A program made the translations under genes and the position numbers. From NCBI RefSeq assembly GCF_035222375.1, contig NC_085890.1, positions 1,240,001 to 1,304,000 on the forward strand: 64,000 bases of DNA. The letters are read 5' to 3'. Under the pieces are notes generated by a model, which saw only the letters and a program-made list of their open reading frames with translations, was not told the origin of the DNA and searched no databases. Every line of letters starts with the position of its first letter. The first letter of the stretch is position 1. Origin of the DNA: Podospora pseudocomata (lineage: Eukaryota; Ascomycota; Sordariomycetes; Sordariales; Podosporaceae). Shown here in pieces: positions 54,060-64,000 of the stretch.

Positions 54060-55821
54060 ATGAGCCGAAGCACACAGGAACACCATCATTCGCCAGCTCC
54101 AACTCCCGGATCCAGTGTCGACCCTCCTCGGCCGCCAAAAGATGGGTATGAGTAGGTCTGGTACCCAGAGGGATACTGGGCGGAGAGGCCGTTCAGTCAA
54201 TCAGCGACACCGCCTAACGGCAAAGGATCGCCTGATCTCAAGATATGGAGACGAAGGAGGCGATCCAGACCGAGCGGCAGCGGCGGCCAAGACAGCGAAT
54301 CACACACAGCTTCGCCCAAAACCTACCCTCCTGTGCCGCCGATTCCCCTACAGACTGCACAAAGCCCCTATCTTTCGGAATGGGCTCATGTCTACTCTCT
54401 CCAAAAGCCACACGAATCATCAAGTAATACTATCGAGCAAGAGGGGGAGTGGCTTGCCCCAAAAGGTCGAGGTTTCTTTCCAAGTCTACCGACGATAGTA
54501 CCAGCGGCCGAAGTCAAACCTGAACCAGGCCTGGTTCGTTCGCACAACTCGTTCGCCTCACTTAGCTGGAACCGACTGAGCAACTCATTGAGAGGCTCAC
54601 GAGACGTAGGTTATAATTACGGATGGCTGATTTTGGTGTAGTTGGTGGCTGATTGAGGATTTACACAAACAGAAGAAACGAAGCGAATCCTCGGAACAAG
54701 CCCCTGTCGACGATGGCAAGTTTGATGCAGTCAAGAAGTATCTCGATCGCCTGCCCGAGGCGGAGAAGCCGGTCCCAGAACAGAAGACTGATGTCGAACC
54801 GAACACCAAGGGCCGTCGTGTGCGCTTTGGAAGAGTGTTGTGGCATCGCCGGAGGTCGACCCGAGCAACGGACAACTCAAACCCGAGCTTGTCAGATATG
54901 GACCGCAAAGAACGACCCAGTATGTGACAAGCACCTTGGTAGATGAACTGACATGAAAGCTCCATCTTCTGACATATCCTGTAGGCGGTCCGGCGATATG
55001 GTTGACACAGTTTCCAGGCGGAGTAAGAGCCATCCGTCGTTTCCATACATCCGAACTCAGAAACGCTAACATTCTCTATAGGAGGCAACTCGTGTCCATA
55101 CTCCGCCCTACAAAGAAGACACAGTCGACGGACGACCGCGTAGTCTCTTCTTTGACGTAGCTCGGCCAAACAGTCGACACGATCAAACTCCATCCGAAAC
55201 ATCCTCTACGCGAGAGAAAGTCGGTATCCGAACCTCCCGGTCGTCCCCATTGAATGTGAAGAGCCGTGGCAGAAGATCGCAACAGAGAAGTTCGGCCAGC
55301 GGCGCATCGGGAAGAGGTCTTGGGGGCAGCATCTCGCCGTACAGAGTTCCATCGCCCCGTAAGGCGAAAGAGGATGGCTCCCCAAGTCGGAGCAAAAGCG
55401 GACCTGCAAAAACAAGAGAAAAGACCAGATCTCCCCTTGCCACCACCCCAAAAGAAAGCGTCAAAGAGTGGTGGGACGCACCTTTAAGAACGCCAGACAC
55501 CCCACCTTCTACACCGACACCCCGAACCCGGGTCACGAGAGCAACCACGGGGACAGCGGCGATGTTCAAGTTTGATGTGCCGGAGCACTTGCCCAGCAGT
55601 CCCATGTGCCCTGCCAATCCCAAGAATCCCAAGTCACTGGGGAAGGGGGTCTGCGTGGTAAGTTTTTAGTCATGGGAAAGGGGATCGAGTGCTGACCAAG
55701 GGAATAGTATCATGGGAGACGACGGAGTTCACGTTTTGGGTTGGCGGGGTCTGATTCTTTGCTTTCTCCGAAGGTTGAGAGGGAGGAGGCGGCTTATGAC
55801 GATGGGAGTAATTCTATGTAA
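54060..55821 (+). CDS. Fungal Ser/Pro-rich protein gene interrupted by one in-frame TAG
   Basis: Exons 54060-54605, 54673-54919, 54985-55022, 55082-55657 and 55708-55821 join in clean phase to 506 codons before the final stop, but codon 32 (54153-54155) is TAG. The context reads PPRPPKDGYE, stop, VWYPEGYWAERP, and the frame stays open on both sides, so this looks like a Trp codon (TGG) turned to TAG. No ATG occurs in exon 1 after it. Later exons have RRVRFGRVLWHRRR, GPAIWLTQFPGG, and a well-formed C-terminus (FKFDVPEHLPSSPMCPANPK, then GVCVYHGRRRSSRFGL). Function is unknown; the protein is mostly disordered. Options are a recent null allele, a polymorphism, a read error or readthrough. An intron hiding the stop would have to be about 23 nt, which is too short. 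Confidence 0.65.
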
Positions 55822-56511
55822 TGCTTGATTGACCACGCGTGGGAATGTTCAAAGAATATTCTGTAGTTCAGTTTCATGGAGCAGCTCCGTTTTTGGATGG
55901 CTTTGCTTTAGTGATTACTTTACCCCTACGCGCAGTTGTTCCAGAGATGCGCATGATTGCCTTTGCTGTGTAATTTTTGTTGAACGTTTCATAGTATGGC
56001 AGAAACTACAGACAATAGAAAATATCCTGTATTCCGCTTATTCTACAGTGAGCTTTTGTATTTTTCGGTTGCTCGTCACTAACGAGACTGTTGTTGACTT
56101 TTGGGACGGGATTCAGGGGCTGGGAGGAAGGGGCAACCAAATGTGGGGCCTTTCTTGATCTCTCAAGGTTGGTCAAAGCTCCTCAAGAACAGACGCTCGG
56201 GCCAGTCATCTCTCTCCAAAGTTTCCAGCTTTTCGATGGCTAAAAGTGGGACGGAATCTGTCGCGCGGCACGCATCTCTGACCTCTGTCGCGCATCTTAA
56301 ACTTCAGCCTTGTCGCCAAACTTACCTACCACCGTGGAGCTCTCTCTTCCTCCCATCTCGATAATTCTTTTTCCGACGTCGCGCGACACATTTGATCTGA
56401 GGAGGATTTTTTTTATCGATTTTATTCTCGCCGCCGAACCCACGTCGTATCAATTGACTGCTCGATAAATCTTGGAAACAAACGAAGGTCGACCAACCAC
56501 GATTCGCGAAA
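55822..56511. other. Intergenic region before cdc73
   Basis: This 690-bp stretch has unremarkable sequence with a T run at 56408-56414. No gene is supported. Confidence 0.4.
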
Positions 56512-57820
56512 ATGGCCTCCCCGACGACCGATCCCCTTTTGCTGTTTCGGCAATCCATCCGGACGTCGTCGCGGATTGTTCCTGTCGCCTCGGCCGAGTC
56601 GAACGACGAGGTTGCGCTGTCGCAGGCGACAAATCTGGTGTTTAGTGATGAGGGGAAGAGGGTGGTGTTGCCGGTGGATGTGCAGAGCAGGTTCATGAGC
56701 TCGGAGGGGAACTTGATTGACCTGCGGTCGATTTATTTTGCGTGGGTGAATAGGGATATCACGATTCCGGAGTATAATGCTGCGGCGGAGAAGCTGAATG
56801 AGGAGTTGGCTGGGGGGAAGGGGGTGCACAAGTTTCCGTTTGTTGAGAGGTTGAATCTGATTGCTTGGTTGGAGGGGGCGGGGGAGGATACGGAGTATAT
56901 CAAGCCGCTTGTTGGGGGGGATGCGGGGAAGGGGGAGGAGGGGGGAAAGGTGGAGAAGGTTGGGGATGATGGGGGGGTGAAGAAGGAGAGGAGGGGCAAG
57001 GGGACGTTGGATCCGAGACTGGCGCAGATTTATGAGGGTGAGAGGAGGATGGGGGATCGGAACAGTGTGTTGAGGGGGATAAAGCCTACGGTGGGTGGTT
57101 CTAAGGATGGTGCTTTTTGGGAGCGGAATGCTAATATTTTCTGGGGGGTAGGACTTTTCGCATATTCGCAAGCTGGCTGCGCAGTTCATGACTAGGAAGC
57201 CGACTGGTGGGAGTGGTGATATTCGGTCTAGCACCAACATCAGCAATAACCCTTCGCTTGCGCTCAATCAGAAACCGGCTAGGCGCCCGGATCCGATTAT
57301 CCTCTTGTCTCCGTCGGCTTCTTCGTTGCTCAGGATGTCGAACGCGAAGGCTTTCCTCGAGGGAGGGAGGTATACGCCTCCTGACCATAGCACACCCCCA
57401 ACGATGCTTGCTGTGTCACGTATCATCAAGGACATGGACCCCAACCGACCAATTAGGTTCATTCTTGTGGAGGGTCCGGAGAACTTCAAGCCGGAGTACT
57501 GGAACCGAGTGGTGGCTGTTTTTACCACGGGCCAGACCTGGCAGTTCAAGAGTTACAAGTGGACGAACCCCGTGGAGCTGTTCAAGCATGTACAGGGTGT
57601 GTATCTGGGGTGGAGAGGGGAGCAGCCTCCTGAGAGCGTGAGGGCGTTTGGGCATAAGGTGCTCGCGTGTTCGGTTGAAAAGTGGAGGGATCCGGGTCAG
57701 CCGGGGGCGGAGCAGAGCCGGTGGAGGGATCGGGAGGTGGTGGAGAGTATTTGGAAGGCGATTGAGACGAATATGAGGGCTAAGGGATGGAGGAAGGATG
57801 CGGCGCCTACTAGCATTTAG
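56512..57820 (+). CDS. cdc73: CDC73/parafibromin, Paf1 complex subunit
   Basis: Exons 56512-57090 and 57152-57820 encode 415 aa. CDC73 is a subunit of the RNA polymerase II-associated Paf1 complex that supports elongation and H2B/H3 marking. The N-terminal half has PLLLFRQSIRTSS, NLIDLRSIYFAWVNRD and HKFPFVERLNLIAWLEG. A Lys/Glu/Gly-rich linker is followed by the Ras-like C-terminal domain with RRPDPIILLSPSASSLLRMS, PIRFILVEGPENFKPEYWNR, VAVFTTGQTWQFKSYKW and ELFKHVQGVYLGW. The single 61-nt intron has a GCTAATA branch site. Coding sequence is strongly G-rich, as in several other genes here. Confidence 0.95.
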
Positions 57821-59760
57821 GGATGCTGAGGCCAGTGGTACTGTTTTGGGTGGAGGGTACAGAGCGAGCAAGTTTGGTGGTGGGTCAAGGGAAAATGGAC
57901 GAGAGAAAAACGGAAGTAGATTGTAATTGCGTATATGTACAGATATCGCTTGCTCAAGACATAGTATGGCGTTCAGGAAGGGCATTCGGTTATCTTCTTT
58001 TTGTTGGGGGGAGTTTTATAGGACTGAAATGGGATGTTCTTCTAAGGGCTCATGAAAATGTGTAGCTATAGAGACAAGGGCCATGATAATTTTTGAGGAG
58101 TGGGATTGCATCTGATGCTTCTGTATTTAGGAGACATCAGACATCGGTTCGCAAGCCTGGTGTTTGATCAATCCCATACCAGAGTATTTGTCTTGCAACA
58201 GCGGACGCCGCGGCAATAGTACAACGTACGATTGTCTAACCTTTACGCCGTTATTCCAGGTCGAAAGTTCTTCGAGGAGAGGGATGCCGTGAGAAGCTCG
58301 TGGCCGTGTACAGGGCGGTTTAATAACTTGGGCAAACTCGGAAAAAAGGAGCGGGTGTGACGTTGGACGAGGCCAATATCGCAGTTCGGGGTATCATGTT
58401 GCAGAGTTCAGAGCCGCATTACGCGTGGCCTGATGTGATTTGCATGCTCCGGAAATGGGACGAAGGAGAAGATGGAGTGGAACGATAAAGTTAGTTCGAT
58501 AGAAGTTCAGGACATATTGGAGTTTCTCTGTGTTTGGCACGAGTAAGTTGTTGTTACTTGATTGTTTTACCTTTATGAGAGAGGAAAGGAAAAGAAAATT
58601 GACAGAGGTGTGTGGTGTGCAGACATGCCGACTGTCAGGGGCAAGCATACCACAACCAAGAGGACGCTAAGCTGCAGGATGGGAATGGGTTTTTCAATGA
58701 TAGGATTACCTCTTGGTCTTGTGAATATGCTCAGGAGGCAGGAGCGTAGAAATAGGATGTTCTCTTTGGTGGGTGATAGAGTTTGATAGCTTTGCTAAGG
58801 TATTGTTTTTTTGTGTAAAAAAAAAAAAGGGAATAAAAAAGAAACCAGTGAAACCGTGATAAATTCTAGCACAGGTACCTACCTGGAAACAAGAAACCAA
58901 AAGTGGTGATATAGTAACTGAGTCAAGAAGGATGTCCCAGAATAAATTGCTCTTGGGGATATCATGTCCAGTTTTGTGGCTGACATTCAACGGGTACACC
59001 CGCCAGGTGGGTGGTGTAATGGTCAGAGGCGTTTGCCTCAAAACCATGCTCAGAGAAACTACCAATTGCACCAAACGGTTCGGTTGGGTCAGGATCGATG
59101 GCACCTGCACCGGGAAATTACGCTCCACTGGGTAGGACTCACGGGTTTGACTCCAGCAGCAGCAGAACTTAGTCTTTTAACATTTTTTTCTAAGCTAGGT
59201 AGGCAGGTTTCTTGCACCAATTGCCTGCTTTTACAAATTGTTTGGCCTACCTACTACGTCCTATTCACTCGCTTCAAGTCCCTTGGTATGCTTGCTACGT
59301 ACTTACATACCTATCTGTCGACTTTTTGAGAATCTACAGCTGGAATGAGAGTGGGCCAGACTTCAGTTTCGCAAAAATCAACTTATCGCAGCAAACGCTG
59401 AGAACAACGACTCCCTTCCGACACATCCAGTTTGGAGTATCATATAAAACTTTTCAGGAGGCTTGTCTGACAGTTGAGAGGTGTGTTTTCTTACCACAAC
59501 GTACCACTATCGACCTCATGCAACAGCTCGACTGGACCACTTTCAAGAACAACGTTGCTGTCAACGCAAATAGCAGTCACCACGAAAGCTCCAAAGAGGA
59601 TGTTATGTGGTAGCAAGTCTCCAAGAAAAAGGAGCCATCAATTAGTGTGGATGACTATCTAGGTAGGTAGGTGAGGCACCTTAGTAGGGAGCAAAGCCCC
59701 ATTAAGCTGAGGCATATGATAACCAAGCCCAGCCCAGCCATCCCTCGTGGCACCAGCGCT
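57821..59760. other. Intergenic region of about 1.9 kb
   Basis: No protein-coding gene is supported. It contains scattered ACCTACCTAGG-type motifs (near 58873, 59194, 59250, 59658) and a stretch with Pol III-like boxes at about 59000-59190. Confidence 0.45.
58998..59191 (+). ncRNA. Possible Pol III-type element (tRNA-derived or SINE-like)
   Basis: TGGTGTAATGG fits the A-box consensus, and GGTTTGACTCC about 145 bp downstream fits the B box with one mismatch. TTTT and a T7 run, typical Pol III terminators, follow at about 59175-59190. The T-stem and acceptor stem do not pair, so it is not a functional tRNA. It may be a decayed tRNA-derived sequence or chance. Confidence 0.25.
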
Positions 59761-60617
59761 TCAGCAACCACCGACATCCACGGCGATATGCCACTTCTCA
59801 TCAGTACGCTCTATCTGTCCCACAACCACGTCGTCGTTTGGGTCGTCGATACCCCTGTCTACATCGAAGTTGCTAGCACAAATAGTTCTTACTCCCTTTT
59901 ACATGAGTAATGCCAGCCTGGAAAACATCAGAGTCGTCAAAAAACTTCCTAGGTAACTTAACTTTGTTGCACTGATTCACGATATAACTTGCGCCGGAGG
60001 CGATTTCCAGCCAGGAAACCTCTTTCTCGAACTTGTTCCGTAGGTTGCCTTAGGATCAGTAACAGCACACAGCATAAGACCAGAGGGATGATACATACGT
60101 TATTGCACAGTAGATGGCAGAATAGTATGAGCAGCTAACACGGCCACAGTTTCCGGGTCCTGGGCCATTCTTCGCTGTGCCACTAACCCCCAAAAGGTAC
60201 CGGATCCCTTCACGGATGCGAGCGGTATCGGCGGGGAAAGGGGGGAAGTTGGGATTTGTGCAGTTGGCCGGGTCGAAGTTGATGCGCAAGGGCTTGGAAT
60301 CAGCCTTTACGCCGAAGGGGGCAGAGTGGGCGGCATGATGGGCGGCAGATTGGGCCAGGAGGGTGGCGTTCCAGCCGGAGTAATCGTTCTCCATCTTGGC
60401 GACGGCCTGCTCGATGGTGCCGGTGAAGCTGACGGTAGCGCTGCTCTTATTAGCAGGGTTGATGGGGAGATTCCAGGTAACATCGGGAATGTTGTCCGGG
60501 AGAGTATAACCCTGGGCAATCTGTCTCGCATGTTAATAATGCTTCAAAGAAAGAGCTGAAATGTCATACCCCGAAGAAAGCCAGGGCGCTGGCCACGAGA
60601 GTGATGATGGAAGTCAT
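59761..60617 (-). pseudogene. Decayed small secreted-protein gene, tandem copy 1
   Basis: An N-terminal signal-like exon (MTSIITLVASALAFFG, start 60617) is followed by an exon with NLPINPANKSSATVSFTGTI, EQAVAKMENDYSGWNA and NCGRVSCSYYSAIY. The last part carries SWLEIASGASYIVNQCN and ends near HIAVDVGGC with a stop at 59761. The layout (signal peptide, TGTIEQAVAKM block, CGRVSCS block, final VxVxC end) is shared with the two copies to the right. The frame is broken, with about two breaks. A TATA-like TATATATA remains at 60737-60744. The family is not one I can name; a role as an effector or cell-surface protein is only a guess. Confidence 0.6.
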
Positions 60618-61316
60618 CTTGTGAAAGTATGTTGATTGCCTCTGGGCTTGGTGAAGAGAGGGGAAGACTGGGATTCTGGTAGAGATGAGTTGAATAGAAG
60701 AAGAAAAAGGAGAACTCAGCGAGGGAGAAGGCGAGATATATATACTACTTACTGTAGCTCACAGGGTAAATATTGGAGCACATGAGCTGTTTGTATTCAC
60801 TTGTTGGCAAACCGAAGAGGGTTGCTCTCAAATGGTAGGCAATGGCTCCCTGCTCCTGCTCACCTATAAGGGTCCGTTGATTATCGGACGATGCGGTAAG
60901 AGCAGCAACACAGATGTGTTTGTTGAGCTCGGTATAGATGGGATGGTACCCAGGTAGGAGCATAAGGTCTGCCAAGAGTTAATCCGGATCGGGTGAGTTC
61001 GGTATAGGTGAGTTGGTATCCAAGTAGGAGCAGAGCTCTAAGAAAAGCCGGTGAATCTGGAGCAGTAAGATACCGCCCCTCTGTTCGACAACGGAATCAT
61101 CTGCTACGGGAGTAGGGACAGAGAGCGACCACCTCTCAAGCATGTGACAAAAGTTGAGATAAAATCGGGGACATGACAAAGTTTTAGCACCTTTGATAAT
61201 ATCTTTCTCGAGAAAAGGCATCAATTTGTGTTAATCTCTATCTAATGTGGAAGCACCCAGAGATCCCAGAATCACAGACGAGCTCAGCCAAAGCCATGCC
61301 TCATTGTGCCAAGCCC
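60618..61316. other. Spacer between secreted-family copies 1 and 2
   Basis: These 699 bp hold the copy-1 promoter with its TATA-like box and no other gene. A GGTATAGGTGAGTTGGTATCC / GGTATAGATGGGATGGTACCC pair near 61000 and 60932 is a diverged local duplication of about 70 bp, each copy followed by AGGTAGGAGC- or AAGTAGGAGC-like sequence. Confidence 0.45.
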
Positions 61317-62070
61317 TTAGCACCAATCCCCGCGAACGACGACATACCAGCCGTCGTCAAAATCAGCATGTCCCTTGACGGTCATATCTCCCTCTACAAA
61401 GGTTTTGTCAGCACAGATACGCCCACTATCCTTAAGAGGAGTGAAAGACTTGCGCTTGCTGCATTGGTCAACAATATATTGTGCGGCACTAGCGATCTGA
61501 GTCTACTGGAGCTCCATGTAGAAATTGTTCTGCAGAGTCCCTGAGGTTAGGCAACCGAAAAGCACACACGGACGAGGAAACATACGTTATTACACCAAAT
61601 GGTGGCAGAGTTCCACGAGCAGCTAACGCGGCCGCAGTTCTCAGGCCCTGGACCATTGACGGCCGTGCCAGAAAGACGGGACAGATACATGACACCGATC
61701 CCAATCTGGGTCCTCTTAGCATCGCCATCCCCGGGGACGTTACAGTCATGTTTGATGGGAATGCCGGCCTTGTCACCGGCCGGACTGGAGATGGGGTCCT
61801 GGGCCATGAAGGTCTCGTTCCAGCCCGGATAGTCGTTTTCCATCTTGGCAACAGCTTGCTCGATAGTGCCGGTAATGGTTACGGTAGCGCTGTTATCGTC
61901 GGCGGGATTGATGGGCAGGTTCCAGGTAACATTGTGGACATCTTCAGCGACGGAGACGTGGACAAGCTGTCTTTCGGTTAGTAATGTCTTAATAAATGGC
62001 TAAAGAAATGAAAAGGTATTACTCTGAAGAGAACCAGAGTGCTGGTAGCGAAGGTGATGAGGGAAATCTT
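61317..62070 (-). pseudogene. Decayed small secreted-protein gene, tandem copy 2
   Basis: The middle exon is intact and reads NVTWNLPINPADDNSATVTI, EQAVAKMENDYPGWNETFM, then NCGRVSCSWNSATIWCNN. A following exon has QIASAAQYIVDQCSKRKSF and ends DDGWYVVVRGDWC with the stop at 61319-61317. It aligns with copies 1 and 3 along its length and shares their exon layout, but it appears broken with about two breaks, including at the start region. This copy shows the family C-terminus most clearly. Confidence 0.6.
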
Positions 62071-62903
62071 CTTGTGAACCGTGAGGTGTCAGGTTGTTTG
62101 TGAAACTTGTATTGTTTTTGGTGAAAATGGGAATCTCAGTCCAGAACGTCGAAGATGTATACTGCTACCTGAAGCCCACCAAGGATCTGGCTGGAGCACC
62201 CGATGATGGCCTCTGCCCACTGCCAACTTTCTGGTAGGTATAGCATCCATTATCTGCCAGCTCTCGTAGAAAGTCTCCACCTAAGGCCTAGGGCTCGTGA
62301 TCCCTTCTGTTCAGATGATGACGTGCAACTTGCTCGTTGAGGCTGATATCTTGTTGAATCAAGAAGCAGGAGCATGCTGAGTGGCGGAAACCCGTTTTTT
62401 GTTCTTAATAAGCAAACTCCACGGTATACAGGTAAGAGGTTGCGCGTAGCTCCTCTTCGTCGGTGTGCCTCCTGCGGACTTTGACCAACATCTCAAAACA
62501 CTAACCTCATTCCCAAACCAAGGCTATCAAACTCTCGTCTGTGAGCTGTGTATCTTAGATACCTTGGTCATGATCTGCGGGAGGACATGGGTTGCCCCAA
62601 GGGCTCGTGTCGCAATATTCTGACTTATGGCGCTGAGTAGTGTCTAATCGGGTCGTACTTGCCTTACCGGCAGTAACTTTGGGTGCTTCCACCTTCTTCC
62701 CAAGCGCCTTCCTTCCCGCCTTAGGTCTTGATAACAACTGTGAATTCACAAGGAAGGTACGAGACGGTTCTGGACCTTCCTTCGCTTTTGGTTTCAATAC
62801 AACATGGTTATCGCGAAGCAAAGTCAGAGAAACGCAGTCCCATGAAAAACAATTTATTAGCTCTCCCCCAATATCTAGATGCTCTTCACAATACCTTAAC
62901 ACT
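62071..62903. other. Spacer between secreted-family copies 2 and 3
   Basis: These 833 bp have no supportable gene. The short ORFs at 62555-62948 on both strands show nothing recognisable. Confidence 0.4.
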
Positions 62904-63633
62904 CAGCAATGCTCTTTGCGGACGATGACTCCCCACTTATCATCGTAATCGACATGCCGTCTGATCACGTTGACACTGAGTAAAACCCACGTTAGTCGAA
63001 TCTGCTTCTTACCCCAGCCAAAGTCGGTAACAACACAGAGAACTTACCGTCAAACCAGGATTTATAGGTGATATCACGGGCAGCATCGGCAATGTCATTC
63101 CACTCAAGCTCCTTCTCAACGTCATCCTACACCTCACATGTCAGAAACCAGCCAAACAAAACCCTTCCATAGGAACCCACCTTGTTGCACCATATAATGG
63201 TGGAATTCCACGAGCAGCTAACACGGCCGCAGTTGTCGGGCCCAGCTCCGTCTTCGCCGTGCCAGGAACTTTACGGGGGTATTGAATCCCGTCCCTGATG
63301 GCGCCTCTGTTAGCCCAGCCTTCATGGTCAGGACGGCAGTTGAAGGTGCCATTATGAAGAGGCTCCTCATCATCTCTATCGCCATCAGAGGGGTGAGGGT
63401 CCCTCGCCATGAAGGTAGCGTTCCACCCGGGATAGTCGGTATCCATCTTGGCAACGGCATTTTCGATGGTGCCGGTAATGGTTACGGTGGCGCTGTTCGG
63501 GTCGTTAAGGTTACTGGGGAGGTGGAGGCGTGGGCGAGCTGACTGCCATGCTAGCATGGTTTTTGATATAATGAAGGGTACATACTCCAAGGAGCGCCAG
63601 GGCGCTGGCGGCAAGGGTGTTGAAGGAGAGCAT
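62904..63633 (-). pseudogene. Decayed small secreted-protein gene, tandem copy 3
   Basis: A signal-like first exon (MLSFNTLAASALALLG, start 63633) is followed by NSATVTITGTIENAVAKMD, DYPGWNATFMARDP and NCGRVSCSWNSTIIWCNK. Later exons have EWNDIADAARDITYKSWFD and an end DDKWGVIVRKEHC with the stop at 62904. The C-terminal WxVIVRxxxC matches copy 2. The frame is interrupted, about one or two breaks. TTATATAT remains at about 63698-63704, some 65 bp upstream. Confidence 0.6.
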
Positions 63634-64000
63634 CTCGTGATATACAGGTTGCTGCTGAGGATCACGAGAGAGGGCTTGAGACATCACACGCCCGGATTAT
63701 ATATCTATGGATGGAGCCCACCATGGTTTTCGCCGTGATACTTGCCGCTTGCTCCTGATTGTCGGGGAATTTGAGGCTCTATACTGCTCTCAAGCGAAGA
63801 TGGAACTTTACTCACGGCCGCCAGCCAAGGCTTCATCCAAATTGAAAGTCCAGAGACCAGGAGCACATTGGAAACCAGCTCCAGAGCGGCGGAAACCTCC
63901 TTCTTTGTTTTTGATAGAGTAACTTGTGTCTTGATCAGTATGTCTGTGGGGGTTGAGCTCCCTTATTCACCGTGCTCTTTCTGGCACAATCACTTCTTAA
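63634..64000. other. Right-edge sequence upstream of copy 3
   Basis: It holds the copy-3 promoter (TATA-like box near 63698). Nothing else is recognisable before the window ends. Confidence 0.4.

Noticed and set aside
58998-59191. An intron-containing tRNA gene
   Set aside because: The A and B boxes are present, but neither the T stem nor the acceptor stem pairs and no anticodon loop forms.
1-64000. CRISPR array, rRNA genes or an intact transposon
   Set aside because: No spacer-repeat array, no rRNA sequence and no transposase or reverse transcriptase motif was seen; the tandem repeats found are satellites.

Overview
The window looks like nuclear DNA of a filamentous ascomycete, most likely a Sordariomycete of the order Sordariales. 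Genes are split by 50-85 nt GT-AG introns with CTAAC/CTGAC branch sites, HET-domain genes are present, and several proteins read as close relatives of Neurospora/Sordaria proteins (MOB3, PHO-5, PEX7). I see no strong RIP-like AT-rich tract. Gene models were built by eye from splice signals and reading phase; assignments rest on motif recognition, not on searches.

0-22 kb, gene-dense: a left-truncated mob3/phocein gene (STRIPAK) on the minus strand; the G3E GTPase zng1; the CCR4-NOT subunit not2; a CUE1-like ER protein; an unrecognised membrane-type protein; the mitochondrial DEAD-box helicase mss116; the PTS2 receptor pex7; a CUE + AlkB-type dioxygenase + GRF protein; a degenerate ~86-bp tandem repeat; an intact HET gene and, head to head with it, a broken HET-type gene.

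22-29.2 kb, all on the minus strand: a large low-complexity fungal protein, an FTS/AKTIP-like inactive E2 variant, and a CCDC124/Oxs1-type ribosome factor with a 678-bp intron carrying a trinucleotide microsatellite.

29.2-38.66 kb: about 9.4 kb in which I find no supportable gene, very large for such a compact genome.

38.66-57.8 kb, gene-dense again: a ZIFL-type MFS transporter, a Zn2Cys6 transcription factor, the phosphate symporter pho-5, the divergent pair hgh1 / enp1 (eEF2 folding and 40S biogenesis) over a GATAAG-bearing promoter, a conserved-looking fungal gene carrying one in-frame TAG, and the Paf1-complex subunit cdc73.

57.8-64 kb: an intergenic stretch with a possible Pol III-type element, then three tandem minus-strand copies of a small secreted-protein family, all apparently decayed.

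Most genes are housekeeping functions in RNA, translation, peroxisome and metal biology with no operon-like logic. The accessory material is the HET pair, the tandem repeat, the gene-poor stretch and the decayed secreted-protein cluster.
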